Positions 21,342 through 33,594 of a DNA stretch of 64,000 nt are shown here, piece by piece. This stretch comes from Volvariella volvacea V23 (taxonomy: Eukaryota; Basidiomycota; Agaricomycetes; Agaricales; Pluteaceae): positions 2,988,754-3,052,753 of the forward strand of contig KB722736.1 in NCBI GenBank assembly GCA_000349905.1, read 5' to 3'. The position numbers were made by a program, and so were the translations under genes. The notes beneath the pieces were generated by a model. The model saw only the letters and a program-made list of their open reading frames with translations. It searched no databases and was not told the DNA's origin. The stretch's first letter is position 1; every line of letters starts with the position of its first letter.

Positions 21342-21639
21342 TTTTTTGTGAATATAGTAGCGGACATGCTTTTATTTTCCCCTTGCCTCTCTTCTTCCGA
21401 TTTTCTCATCACGGACATACCGTCTATATTACTTGTACTATTATCCACCACTGATTCTGACACCTTATCTGATCTCTACCTGCAATTTGAAGGTCCACAT
21501 CCTCTATGGAGTTTGGATTTTCGCCGTAGTTCATCCGAGGCCATCTTGACCTTTCTGCCTGATTCCAATCAGTTATCAGGACACTTCTAAGCCCCCTTCA
21601 GTCAATATTCTGACATATCCATCGCCTCCAAACCCACAA

Positions 21640-22260
21640 ATGCCCATTGTAATTCGCAGGGCTTCTGAAGGGGACTCGCCTGCCCTTTCCCGCATCTGTC
21701 TGCTCACTGCGGATGCTGGCAAGTCTGCCGCAGCTTTGCACGACTTCAGCGAACTACCGGGCCTTGTTTACGCCGTGCCATATGTGAAACTTCCGATGAC
21801 ATGGGGATTTGTTATGGAGGACCAAACAACCAACGAGGTGGTTGGCTATGTGATAGGATCAACGGATACCCGGGTGTACGAAACCTACGCAGCTGAAAAT
21901 TGGTGGCCTGGATTGGCTGCCAAATACCCGCCTTCAATTGCCACCAAACCTGCAGACCTGCATTACTGTAACCTCTTGCAAGATATGCCCACGGCGCCTG
22001 AAAGCAACATCGCCTTCTCACCCGCACACCTGCACATCGATATATTGGAAAAATACCAACGACAGGGCTGGGGACGAAAGCTAATTGAAACTGCTGTGGA
22101 ATATTTGAAAGGGGAGAACATCAGGGGTGAGGGAGTCTGGCTGGGTCTGGATCCTAGAAACGAGGATGCGAGAAGGTTCTATCACAGGTTGGGTTTCGTG
22201 GAGATTGAGGGGGCACCGGATAACAACCAATTGGGATTGAGGTTCAAGGATTTTCGATGA
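21640..22260 (+). CDS. GNAT-family N-acetyltransferase
   Basis: Intronless, 206 aa, starting MPIVIRRASEGDSPALSRIC, the usual beta1-alpha1 opening of GNAT enzymes. Strand beta4 and the acetyl-CoA-binding motif A are seen as HLHIDILEKYQRQGWGRKLI (Q/RxxGxG/A). The C-terminal motif ENEDARRFYHRLGF-like segment (DPRNEDARRFYHRLGFVEIE) is typical of GCN5-related transferases. The substrate cannot be read: the central insertion YETYAAENWWPGLAAKYPPS resembles bacterial-type GNATs annotated as acetyltransferases of unknown substrate. An intronless gene among intron-rich neighbours is mildly unusual and could reflect retroposition or transfer. Confidence 0.85.
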   Translation: MPIVIRRASEGDSPALSRICLLTADAGKSAAALHDFSELPGLVYAVPYVKLPMTWGFVMEDQTTNEVVGYVIGSTDTRVYETYAAENWWPGLAAKYPPSIATKPADLHYCNLLQDMPTAPESNIAFSPAHLHIDILEKYQRQGWGRKLIETAVEYLKGENIRGEGVWLGLDPRNEDARRFYHRLGFVEIEGAPDNNQLGLRFKDFR

Positions 22261-22524
22261 AGCACATTGTCGGGGGTAGTAGCGAACCTGTTGAAGATTC
22301 ATGTACGATGGTCCGCATCAATGCGGCAAGTGTACGGCAGTCATAACGGCAGATGTAAATATCTTCTACCAATATCCATCTTAGACTCGGGCACTCGGGC
22401 AACTCCAGTGTGGGGTAGCAGGTGGTTGTTTGGCACCATCCCCTGTGCCACACAAAGCTTGGGATTGGTTACTTCATAGGTTGGCCAACAATCCTTGTGC
22501 CAAGCCTATCACGAACGACCCGAA

Positions 22525-25265
22525 ATGGCCAATAATCCCTTCACCAGGCTCCAGCAAAATGCCAGAGAAAATGCGCTCGAGGAACGAGAAATAAATGGCC
22601 CCTTGGCGGCGACATCAGATGCCTCACAGTCTTCACCTATGGATAGCCACACCCAGATGCCTGAGGAAGCGCATTTACGCCAGGATTACTTCTCAGACCC
22701 AATATCGCCTAGTCCTTCACTTGCTTTTACCCCGTGTGCAAATCAAACAGAGGCACCAGAATGGCATATACCCGATTATGGACAGCCGCCACCTCAATAT
22801 CATCCAGACTACTCCGCTCCCTCCGATCCTGATAGACCAATTCAGCCCACCAATCACGGTTCTGGTACAGCTGAACTGAGACGGACTTCTTCGGCGACAG
22901 ATGATACTCTCATCGACTCTCCAAATAGCCTTTACACAACAGAGGACGATTTTCGCCAATTCTCGTTATCGTCCTATGAGCACCCGCACGAAATACCCCG
23001 CCCTGATCCAGTGTATATTCCTTACCGCTACGATACGCCGGATTCCACCTCGCACAGTGGCCCTGTTCCGCCCCTCCTCGGGAAAGAGCCCTCTCAGTCA
23101 CAATCTTCAATGCCCCCGTCAAGGGCGGGTTCTGGTGTTCGGCGAGTAAGCTTCGCAGAGGAGCCATATTACGAACCCTCTCTGAATTGCCCCAGCGAGG
23201 AGGTACTGGATCCGGAAACTGAGCGAGCACTCAAGCGACGTGGCATTCCATCAAACATCATGGCACTTCAAGCACTCGATGCCGTGGAGGCCCAAACTGA
23301 TCCCGAGAAGATGGCTGGACTAGGCAAAATCATACCGAGTGCATCTCTCGATGGCTATTCCTTTGCGAGTACTCGTCCACCTTATCATCGAGCCGATTCG
23401 TCATTCACTTCTGTTGGCTCTGACTTGGTAGACCCTGACGACCCGCGGATAACCGGAATCACGGCTAAGAACCTAGAAGACCCCGAAGATATCCAGAGGA
23501 ACATCTTGAAGCAGATGAATTACCGAGCTCGTAGGAAGCACCTCATGCGGACGCGAATCGAATTTAATGTTTCTTGTTCGTTGCTACTTTGTCATACACG
23601 CACTATCTGACGATGAGCTATAGCGATGGTCCATCGACAAGGCTTTCTACGCAAACTAGCAAAGGCACTGATGCTTTACGGGGCACCTTCTCACAGGATT
23701 GAGTCCCAACTGATTGCTGCAGCGAGAATACTAGAAGTTGAAGCTGAGTTTATACACCTTCCAGGTGTCATAATCTGTTCCTTTGGAGACCAAGAACTTG
23801 GATGCTCGCAAACACATTTCATCAGGTGCAATGGTCGCAGACTGGCTCTGGGAGCCCTCCACAAGGTTCATTTGATCTACCGTGCCGTTGTGCACGACGA
23901 AATCAGCGCCAAGAGAGCCTCTGATGAACTGGAAGGAGTTCTGAATGAGCCACCACCCTATTCCATTTTCTTTCGTTGCGTGATATCATTTTTCTTGTCA
24001 GCACTGATCTGTCCATTAGCCTTTGGCGGCTCTTTCTTGGACATGTGGTTTGCAGGTTTGGGCGCATTTTTTTTAGCAGTTCTTCAGCTCCATGTCGCAG
24101 CGCGTAGCGCATTGTATGCGAATGTCTTTGAGTACGTCTTTGCACGAACGATATATTGATCTTGTGCATCATCTCAACAGGATCACAATTGCAATCCTTG
24201 TATCGTTTGCCGCGAGGGCCCTGAGCAGTATTCGGACCGAAGTCTTTTGCTATGCAGCTATTTCGTCTTCTGGCATCATCGGCATATTGCCTGGGTATCT
24301 CATTCGTGAGTGACTGTGTGTGCTAGCGTTTCACACTGCTCATTACTGCACTTTAGTCAGCAGTTCTCTTGAACTCGCGTCCAAAAATATAGTGTGTGGC
24401 AGCGTCAACCTCGTATACGCCCTAATTTATACGCTCTTCCTGGTCAGTATTTCATTAATGCGTCGACCTATTTACGTCATTCCATAATCAATCAATTACA
24501 GGGGTTTGGCCTGCAAATCGGATCTGATTTCTACCTCCTCCTGGACAAAGGCGCTCGTGCTCATTTACGAAGTCTCGCAACCAGCCTTACGACTACGGTT
24601 GCGGCCAGCGGAACATGGCAGGCAGACAACGAAACAGATAGCTCTGTCGATTTTGGCACCGGCACCTGGATTTTCACAAGAGATGTCCCAAGTGCTCAAT
24701 ATGATATCATCGAGGGATGCTATCGACCCAGCTCGTTTCCTTGGTATCTTCAGCCATTCCCACTTTGGACAGCCTTTATCATCGTACCCATTTTCTCAAC
24801 TTTAATGTCTCTTTCCAACCTACAACCATTCAAAAGTAGACAACTTCCAGTCATGGTTGTCATCTCCTGTTGCTCGTATGCGGCCAACAAAATCGCGAAC
24901 CACTATATCTTCAATCGTTCTGACGTGGTGTCCGCGATTGGAGCTTTCACAGTCGGTTTGTTGGGAAATGTTTATTCGCGAAAAATGGGAGGTACTGCAT
25001 TCACCTCAATGGTACCAGGTGTCCTGTTTCTTGTTCCGGTAGGTTCACTGCACCTTGAAACCGCATCATGAGTTTGTAGATCTGCTCACGCTTGTCGCAG
25101 TCTGGACTTTCGCAAGCAGGTGGCATCACGGCTAATGGCAATGGGATTGACATAGGAGGGGCAATGATTGCAGTCACTATAGGTATCACTGTTGGTCTGT
25201 TCATGAGTCAGGCTCTTGTGTATACGTTTGGGACGAGAAAGAACGCTGCGGTCTTTTCGTTCTGA
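22525..25265 (+). CDS. PRM10: ThrE/Prm10-family membrane protein
   Basis: Fungal member of the ThrE (DUF1212) family related to bacterial threonine/serine exporters; yeast Prm10 is pheromone-regulated and its transport role is unproven. Exons: 22525-23575, 23624-24131, 24181-24305, 24357-24442, 24502-25038, 25101-25265; 823 aa. The first 350 residues are Pro/Ser-rich and disordered. The ThrE domain begins HRQGFLRKLAKALMLYGAPS and contains HRIESQLIAAARIL, CSFGD and about ten hydrophobic segments, ending GVLFLVPSGLSQAGGI and GITVGLFMSQALVYTFG. The first splice uses a GTTCGT donor, required to leave VSSMVHRQ in frame. It ends 99 bp from the convergent FRS2 stop. Confidence 0.88.
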
Positions 25266-25364
25266 AAGCCCACAGAAAGGTCCTTTTTATAGCAATTTTT
25301 AATGCCAAACACGCATCATTTATCATTCCTCTCTGCAAGCGAATCCATCTTAAGCAAGGTGGTA

Positions 25365-27440
25365 TTAGAACATAACAGCTGGTGCATTTTCGACATTCTC
25401 TATCGGGACTTTGTGCCCGACCAGCGTCCGTATATTGTTGATGCCATAGCTATAAAAAGGTTATTGTCAGTACCGGTCGAAAATCTGTATCATTCTGGGC
25501 TGACCGAATCATTGTAGGGCGTTCTAGGCTCAGACCCCATCCATGAACACGGACATCCTTAGGGAAGCCCATGGGTTCCAACATTTCAGGGCGGAACATT
25601 CCGCTATTCCCGACCTCGACCCAGCGATCCAAGAGAGGGTGGAAGGCATAAATCTCCAGGGATGGCTGAGCGATAACGGATAGTCCGTGTAAATTGATAT
25701 TCCGACAAAGGGACGCAATACACTCACCTCGGTGTACGGATTGTATGCAGGCTTGAATCTAACTTTCTCTATACCCATTTTTCTAAAGAAAACGCGCATA
25801 AAGCCTGAAGCAGCGAGGCGTATGTTAATTTCATGACTGAAAAATGACCTGTATCATTACCAATGAGATCAGCGAGGGTTAGATTCCTATCCGCTACTAC
25901 GCCCTCGACTTGATGGAATTCGGCTAGATGAGTAGCATCCATGGTCTCGTTCCTGAAGACTCTATCTATGCTGAATAATTTGGCGGGACGGAAGCCATCA
26001 TCTCCCTCTGAAGCTCCGGTAGCCTTTTGTCCGCCGCCGTGGGTATACTCATTGCTACCATCTCCAGTTTCCTCACCTCTACATTTGGCTGCTAGCTGGT
26101 AGAGCATCTTCGCGGAAGTTGCAGTAGTATGAGTTCTAAGGAGGAGCTTGCTAGATTCTTCATGCGACCAAGGTGCGCGATAACCAGTTGACCCATATCC
26201 ACCGTGTTCGTGGGTTGTGGATACTCGTTTGTAGTAATCTGCTGGAGGAGGAAGGCAAGACTTGGGATCTGTGAAGACGAGTAGTAAACATCCGTTGGTT
26301 TGGTACTACATGATCCGCATACCTGAGAGGTAGAAGGTGTCCTGTAGCTCCCGAGCAGGGTGCTGCTGAGGAACAAAAAGAGCGTCAAAGCACCAGAAAC
26401 CGGACTCCACAAAGGACTGGGTAGGCATCTCTGCAAAGCTTAAAGGTGTGTAAATCATTCCGCCGGGGAGAAGTAATTGTAGATTTACCCCATTTCCAAG
26501 AAAATATTTCGAATCTCCTCTCGAACTTTGAGTAATGGGTGTAGAGCTCCTCCGTTGGTGGACGTGCCCTCTGCTTCAAAATTATATTTTTTGAAACTCG
26601 ACGATTTCCAGGAGCCTCTGCTAAGATCTCAGCAATATATGCGCGCAAAAATGGTGTCACTCAACGATGTCAGCATATCGGCTGTAAGGTCTGTTTCCAA
26701 TTTGACAATGGCGGTGCTAAAGTTGATTCCCTTAGTGACGGTGAACCATTGGCCCTTCCTTGTAACACAGCTGAGCACTAGGTAGCAAATTAGAGGAATG
26801 CACACTACTTTTGAATGGCCAGTTTTCGCTTTCGAAGATCAGCTAAGACCTTTTCCCCAGCCGTCAGGGTCCCTGTCGATGCAATTTCTTGCAGATGCAG
26901 TTGTGTGGTATCCTCAATGGAAGAAACCTGGTAGTATGGTTGCATGAGGTCGGTTTTTTAGGCTACAGCTACACAAGGACCTGCCAATTTAACTAGGCCG
27001 TCGCCATCCTTTCCTATCCAGCCGTTCTTGAAGGCTCGACCTTGCCCAACTTTTGCAGTCTCGTCACCAATTCGCTTCTTCAGTTCCACAGGGGTCACAG
27101 GGCTACTTTCGCCCTTGGCGGGCAATGCTGCCCAAACCCGCGCTTCATGAGAGCCATCCTTTGAAATTTGCTCTCCTTCTGGGGTGAGGGTATGGGAAAA
27201 GACCTCATGCGTTTCGTATTGTATCATCTAATACATTATTGGGATTGTTGATTTGGTAGACAGTAAATGGATGCGAACCTCGCGACTAAGTAGTGAATTA
27301 AGTGCACCGAGAATAGCGATTTGTTCATCATGAGAGGCAGCGGATTTGGATTGACCGGGAATAATCAGCTGTCTGGTATCTGGTATAGTTGAGTTGGCCT
27401 GTAGAGCATCGAGGATGTACTGCTGAAGAGGATCCGACAT
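25365..27440 (-). CDS. FRS2: Cytosolic phenylalanyl-tRNA synthetase alpha
   Basis: Catalytic alpha subunit of cytosolic PheRS. Exons: 27279-27440, about 26994-27227, 26809-26927, 26666-26758, 26489-26620, 26323-26438, 25861-26268, 25728-25804, 25505-25665, 25365-25449; about 528 aa. Class II motif 2 is [20 protein letters not shown]; motif 3 is [25 protein letters not shown] and [14 protein letters not shown] are also diagnostic. The second exon's donor is uncertain (26993 GTTAAA or 26972 GTAGCT; both keep frame and differ by 7 residues). Two acceptors are AAG (at 26759 and 26439). The FRS1 gene lies about 8 kb away on the other strand. It faces PEX2 across 100 bp. Confidence 0.94.
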
Positions 27441-27540
27441 GATTGTGGATGAGATGTGGAATCTTGACTCGATAACCACATATCAATTCTGCCAAATCTG
27501 GTTTCGGCTAATTTATCACATTTATTTGCCGACTCCCTCC

Positions 27541-29070
27541 ATGAGCCCCAACACCGTCGCACTCGAGCATGCCTGGCAAGCTGCTCAATCCAGTCTGCGC
27601 ACATTCTCGCGTCTTCTCCACTACCCGCCCTCGGCATCTCAGAGGGTCATTCGTGTTGGCCAACTAGACTCCGAGATTCTGGACAGCGACCTTGCCAACC
27701 TTCTCAGCGAGCCATTGGGCAAAGCACTTGCATTGGTTAATGTACGTCTGCGTTATTGGTGTCGTCTGAATTTACGATTATCTTCTCATTCAATCTCAGT
27801 CCAATTTGAAAGCACGGTTCGAACCAGAACTCTCCCTCGTCATCCAGCTCGTCCTCTACAAGCTCTCTGTATGGAATTCAGGTGCCAGCTATGGCGCTAA
27901 GCTCCAAGACCTCCGCTATGTAGCTACACGCCCATTCCGAGGACCACCCTCCCGTTGGTTGCCCGCTTGCTCAAGTCCTCAATTGCGCTAATGGTCGCAT
28001 TAGCCTCAGGATTGCCCCGCCGTCTTTTACTCGTGCATGGTACGCTAACATTGATTGTGCCCTATCTTCATACACGCTTGCGAAGACATGCGTTATCCCA
28101 TGCTTGGCCGGACGCACCCTCTTCCGATAGGCGCCGTAGAGTTTGGGATGTTCTCACGTCGCTAGAATCTACGCACACCCTATTGAGCCTGGCAAGCTTC
28201 ATCGCTTTCCTATGGGATGGACGGTATGTCATAATTCAACTCATAAGTAATACCAAATTCACTGCTGTGCAGGTATCGAACTACGACTGACAGGGCATTG
28301 GGGATGGCACTCGTTCCGTCCACGCGTTTAGTCCGAAGGGATGTGAGCTACGAATTCATGAACCGTCAAATGGTCTGGCACGCCTTCACAGTACGTCTGA
28401 TTTGTCGCGTTCCCATGGTTTTAGCTGAAGCACGCGCATCTAGGAATTCCTTCTTTTCTTCCTACCCCTTGTAAATGCTCGCACTATTCGTCGCCTCCTC
28501 AATCGCTTCCTGTCCACTGTCTCGACCTTCGACGCCTCATCACGACTTCTGAATCCCCGAGTACTTTTGGGTCTTACTCAAGCTCATGAAGCTTTGCACC
28601 CTCGAACACAACGACGTGGGAAATATTGGTCACTACCTCTAGACCAATGTGCTATATGTGCCGAGAATGTGTCGATGAATTTGAATCTTTCCGAGCCCGC
28701 CAATGCGTTCACATCCCTCACGGGTAGTCCACTGTCCTCTAGTGGTACTGCACCAGACGACATCTCATCCAGCGAGCCTCCCGCATATCCATTATATACC
28801 CCATATGTCACATCCTGTGGGCATTTCTATTGCTATCACTGCATAACAGAGCGCATGTTGCGCGCAGCAGACGAAGTAGAAGAAGAGGGAGGCTGGGAGT
28901 GTCTGCGCTGTTGTGAAGTCGTCAAATTTACGGAACGCTATGTGGTGGATATGGGAAGTGATCACGCAACAAGTGACTACGAGTTTAGCAGTGACATGGA
29001 TATGGATGCGACAGATCTCTCCGAATCCGTTGGTAGTTACAGTGAATTTTCTCAGATATCCGCTCATTGA
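27541..29070 (+). CDS. PEX2: Peroxin 2, RING-type E3 of peroxisomes
   Basis: Member of the Pex2/Pex10/Pex12 ubiquitin-ligase channel that ubiquitinates and recycles Pex5 at the peroxisomal membrane. Exons: 27541-27741, 27800-27919, 27976-28223, 28273-28390, 28444-29070; 437 aa. The N-terminal Pex2/12 domain shows SGASYGAKLQDLRY and several hydrophobic helices (GLPRRLLLVHGTLTLIVPYL). The RING spans about residues 297-376: CAIC, then after an insertion CGHFYCYHC and CLRCC, a C3HC4 pattern. The third exon needs an intron at 27920-27975 with an AAG acceptor; reading on without it breaks the frame. An acidic tail follows the RING. Confidence 0.88.
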
Positions 29071-29194
29071 GAGATAGTTGAGGGATCCGACAACATCACA
29101 TATTATTACACCTATTCAATGTTGTATATTTAGACGTCTACAATTCCTGTGCACAAGAAACATGGTCTACAAGCTACAGTTACAATCTGCACTG

Positions 29195-32100
29195 TCATGA
29201 GCGAGCTAGTTCATCCTGAAGTTGTTTCAAAACAGTAGGGTCTGCTTTCGACAAATAATTTTCGTGGAACAGGTGCGGTCCGATCCGTGCCTCGGTTGAG
29301 CGCAGTTGAGCTGCAACGAACGTGGTGATGCGGACATTTCGCACAGGATCATTGTTATACAACTACAGTTGGAATGTAATATTAGAACAGCGGAGTATTG
29401 CACTAGGCTACTTACTGCACGCCGACGTTCAAGCTCCAGGGTACCCTGTGCATCCTCTAGGTATGAATCAGGTGCTTCGGAGAGGTCCCAATGCCGCTTC
29501 AGACCGGGGCTAACAACCAAACAACGTCTGTTAGGTATACACCCACGAACCCACCTGTGCCTACCTGTAACCTTCGTCGTCACTGTCAGTAGACCTAGTT
29601 TCTACCTCCTTCAACTCTCCAAGCACGTCAAGCCACAAGTTAAATATTTCACCAGGGAGCCTTGTGAGGACACTGGGGTGGCATGTAGAGACAAGTGCAG
29701 CAGTTGCAAGAGCGATAAGCTTTCGCTGCCTCGGTTCGCTCATGGCATCAAACTTAGATAGTGAGTACAACTGAAGTATGGAAATCCTCCAAACTTACTC
29801 TTCCCCACCATTGATCCATGAACAGTTCGTAGACCTTCTTTTCTTCCAGCTTCAGTGAAGGTGCGGCCGCAGACATCAATTTGCAGAACATTTCTGGGTC
29901 CGCCAATATTATTCTGGCAAACAAACATTCTGTCTCTATTAAAACATAATTTACGTTCTAGTTAAACTTCAGTTGAGGTATAATTTAGAGATATGTCGGA
30001 TAACCTACCTCGCCTTCGAGGAACGCGGATAATAACCAGGGGAACAGACCGGATGCGTGCAGAGCCTCACCCCAGAGGGTAGATGGAGCTAGTTGCACGA
30101 TAAACTGGAGGGATGCAAGGAGATCTTTTTGGGTGAGTTGCATGACCTTGCTCTCGAAGGAATTAAGGTATGCACGGAACAAGTCAAGTGCGTATGCCTA
30201 GTAGGGATTATTGGTCGAGTCTTCATCGTGAATGGTTCAGCGCATAATGACATACCTGTAAGACACCAGACGCGTCGAGGAAACAGTATGAATCCAATAT
30301 TGTGGTGACTCGCGTAAGTAAGTCGGGGTTATCCTTTAGCAATTGCATGGCCATGGGGAATAAGTCAGGCAAAGAAGCACCAGGCACTCCTGTGATAGAA
30401 GGGATAGAAGGGGAGTTGCGTAGCGCAGTTTGCCAAAGATTTAGGGTATCCTCGTCTAGGAAGGTTCTTGCCTAAGCGTGTATAATGTCAGGCAGTCATG
30501 CCCACATCAGTTAGGAGCATATTTACCGCAGGGGAGAGCCCTTCTCGAACAAGCGGTGCAACAAGAGATACCAAGGGTGCAGAATGCTCCTTGGTCACCT
30601 GGAGAATTGTGCCGCAATTAGGATAACCACGGTAAATATAAATGCGAACCAACCAGGATGAGTTTGTCCAAAGTGACCAAAAGAGTCGCTTTGAATAGCC
30701 ATTGGTCCCCTGCCGAGAGCCCTGCAACCTCATTACCAATAGTATTTATTGAGTGCATACAACTTCACATACACAACTTGGGCAATGGCTCCGCGACGAT
30801 ATTCATTAACGGAATGACCTAGTCATTGTCAGAGGTCGCGCCTTTCGTTGTAAGATTTGGTACCTTATCACCGCACTGCTCGATCACTGTGACCAAGCTC
30901 TGGCCTATCCGCTGTTTGCTTTCAAACGTATCGGCTTCTTCAATAAGATCCATCAGTTCTTTGAGTACTGCTGGTAGATACGGATGAAAAATGTCAGCAT
31001 CGAAGTCAATGGTCTTCCGGGACGCATCAGCTAGAGTTTAGCCATCAATTATTTTCGACTCACGTCCACGCAATCCTTGAGAGCACGAGCAGCTGTGAAG
31101 CGAACAACGTTGTCTGTTCCGGGCCCTTTATTCACCAGTAAATGTACGAGTATATCCCAAACTCGTGGATTCTTGGGAGAGGTACAGCCCTCATAAACCC
31201 ACTTGCCAATCATCCAAGCAATTCGACGCTTGATGAGAGGGTAGCTAAATTATGTAAGAAAAACAAAAAAACCTGTTAGCACCATATCGACGTACTTTGG
31301 GTTGGTGTCTCGTGCTTCGGAGGCCAACGTATGCTCGAGCCACTGACCGAATGGGATGACATCCTTCATCTTATGTGCGCAACGCCCAATTGCACAGTAT
31401 AGGGCTTCCTTCTGGATGACACTAGGAAGGTCTACAGATGGTTGGGCTGTATAGGGAATAAATGAAGTGAGAAACATTTTGCCTAATTTTAACATACTTG
31501 CTATTTGTTTGAAGGATGTATCCAAGTAAGGGGTGGCGTATTGTGGATACTGGTTAGTCAGTTGCAGAAGAACTCGTTCGCTACATGGCTAAATCCAGCT
31601 TATGATTAGATGGCCATCGGAGGAATTGCAAACTACTATACCCTAATCTCGTATTCCCAGAGATCATTTTCCTTGTCCTCGATATTAACCCACTCTTCCG
31701 GGTCAGCCATCCACGATTCTAGGTCTTTCGGGTTCAAGGGCATGAACCTTGTAATCAATATTTGAAGTGCGTTTTGCACAAATTCCTGTGATAAGGCTGC
31801 TTCAAATTGAGTGGGGCAGTTTTGCTTAAGACAAGAGTCGTACAATGCGGGTTTTCTGATCCGTCGCGGCGTACAGGTGTCCAGTTTACTAAGTTTTCCT
31901 TGAACAGTACCATCCCTTGGACAAGAAATCGGGTTGGAAACACCGCTTCGTTCGAGTCTATTGGACTTGCTTAGGGATCCATTAATTCAAAACCCATCCC
32001 CACTTACCGGCGATAAGATCCGGAGAACCGCTGGTGGCTTGTACAACCAACGCCCAGTAAAACAGTACAAGGTCATCGGAGGTTGGGAGAGCAGTGAATC

Positions 32101-33342
32101 GGGCGGATGAGAGTTGTTGAAGACGGCGGAACCACTTCCCAAATGCACGTATGTGGCGGTATAGCAAATCAATGGCTCTTTGGATGGTCGGATCTGTTGT
32201 GCCTCTCAACGTTGTTGTGATGGCAGTGCGAAGCTCCGTTAGAGCCTTCACCTGAAGGACCGAGCTTTTGAAGAGTTCTTGAACCTATACAGAGTCGATT
32301 TAGCACAGTGACCACTTGAACCTCAAGTCGATTACCCAGAGAGTATTTCGCTGCTGTTCTTCTTTTGGAACTCTGTCGATTCGGTTCCACGTCCACGCCG
32401 CGATCTTCGTCGCACATTTGTAAACAAGGTGAGAGAAAAGGATGTCCATTACAACCCGCTGTGTTCCAATTGTCTGCATTGTAATGGCGGATGGAGAAAG
32501 AGTTGATGCTAAGTTAGAGTAATATTGATACAAAACTGTCTGAAGTTGTTCTGCGACCTATAATCATATGGCTGAGGGTTTACGGCAAGCACAGAAGGTC
32601 AACTACGCACCTGTGCCATGATCTTGATGCCATTTGGCATCTTGACTGAGGCTAATTCCTTTATAATTGCATTTAGCAACTTCAGGGACCTGCGAAGCAT
32701 CAATGTGTCGCGAGAATCATCACTTCCACCCTGATAACGCTTCTGAAGTGTCGTGTCGATAACAGTCATGAGGTCATTGAGCAGATTGGGCCTAATTTAT
32801 GGTCAGCGTTCCCTTTGTTTAAGAATCACATGATAGCCCCCAACCAATTTGCTGGATAGTCCTGCCGAGCTAGTTTTGCAATGACAACCTGGTTGCAAGT
32901 AGCTATCTGAAGAGGACATCATAAGTTATGAGAACAAGAGATAAGCAAGTAAATCACCGTTTCATCTTCTTCATCAAGAAACATCAAGGAACGTTGTCGT
33001 ATATGGAGCTTATGCTCATCAGACAGGACTCTGGGACCTCATCAGATTGGCTTCAGCATCAAAAGTGGTACGAACCGACTTTCGTGACCTCCAGTGACCG
33101 AGAGCGGCGTTCTTGAATTGAATAATGGCTTGCTGCCGGATGGCTAAAGGAACGTTACGCTGAGCGGCGATTTCGTGCAATGCATTGTAGGTTCCAAACA
33201 TGTCGAACATTTGCTTTATGCGCTTGCTAGATGCTTCCAGCTTACTAGGATCCTGCGAAGAAGCTGCTGCAAGAACATCGTATAACTCCGAGAGATTAAC
33301 TGTTTCCACTGTTACTCCAGTCGACGAGGAATGCACGTTCAT
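29195..33342 (-). CDS. KAP120: Importin-11/Kap120-family karyopherin
   Basis: Importin-beta superfamily nuclear transport receptor. The gene is broken into many exons (about 20) by introns of about 50 nt. The ATG at 33342 opens MNVHSSSTGVTVETVNLSEL; the importin N-terminal (IBN) domain follows with SKRIKQMF, IRQQAIIQFKNAALGHWR, and DYPTNWPNLL downstream. HEAT-repeat segments align by eye with human IPO11: WMADPEEWVNIEDKENDLWE, NYPLIKRRIAWMIGKWVYEG, TARALKDCVDTIDFDADIFH and EPRQRKLIALATAALV. The C-terminus is DPVRNVRITTFVAAQL ... LKQLQDELARS. In animals IPO11 imports UBE2E and PTEN; yeast Kap120 imports Rpf1. Individual exon ends were not all fixed. Convergent with PEX2 (124 bp). Confidence 0.88.
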
Positions 33343-33594
33343 CCGTATACCAAGGGCAATAATGTGATGTAATGATGAGGGACGCAACTCGATGGCCTCC
33401 AATGGTGGTAGATGCCCGGAAATCGGTTTATGATGATCACGATAGGCTCCACTAAGAGGGTAGCCACTGGGTCCTTAGGAACGGAGGAAATAAACAACCA
33501 CAAATAACGCGTCGCGCTCATGTTATCCAGACGCGACTTATCCCACACACTCCTTCACTGGCTTCAACCCAGATATTACGGTACTATCACTCAC

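Noticed and set aside
27920..28000. Reading PEX2 straight through as an N- or C-terminal frameshift pseudogene
   Set aside because: A 56-nt GT-AG intron with an AAG acceptor restores one continuous frame, matching acceptors used elsewhere in the window.
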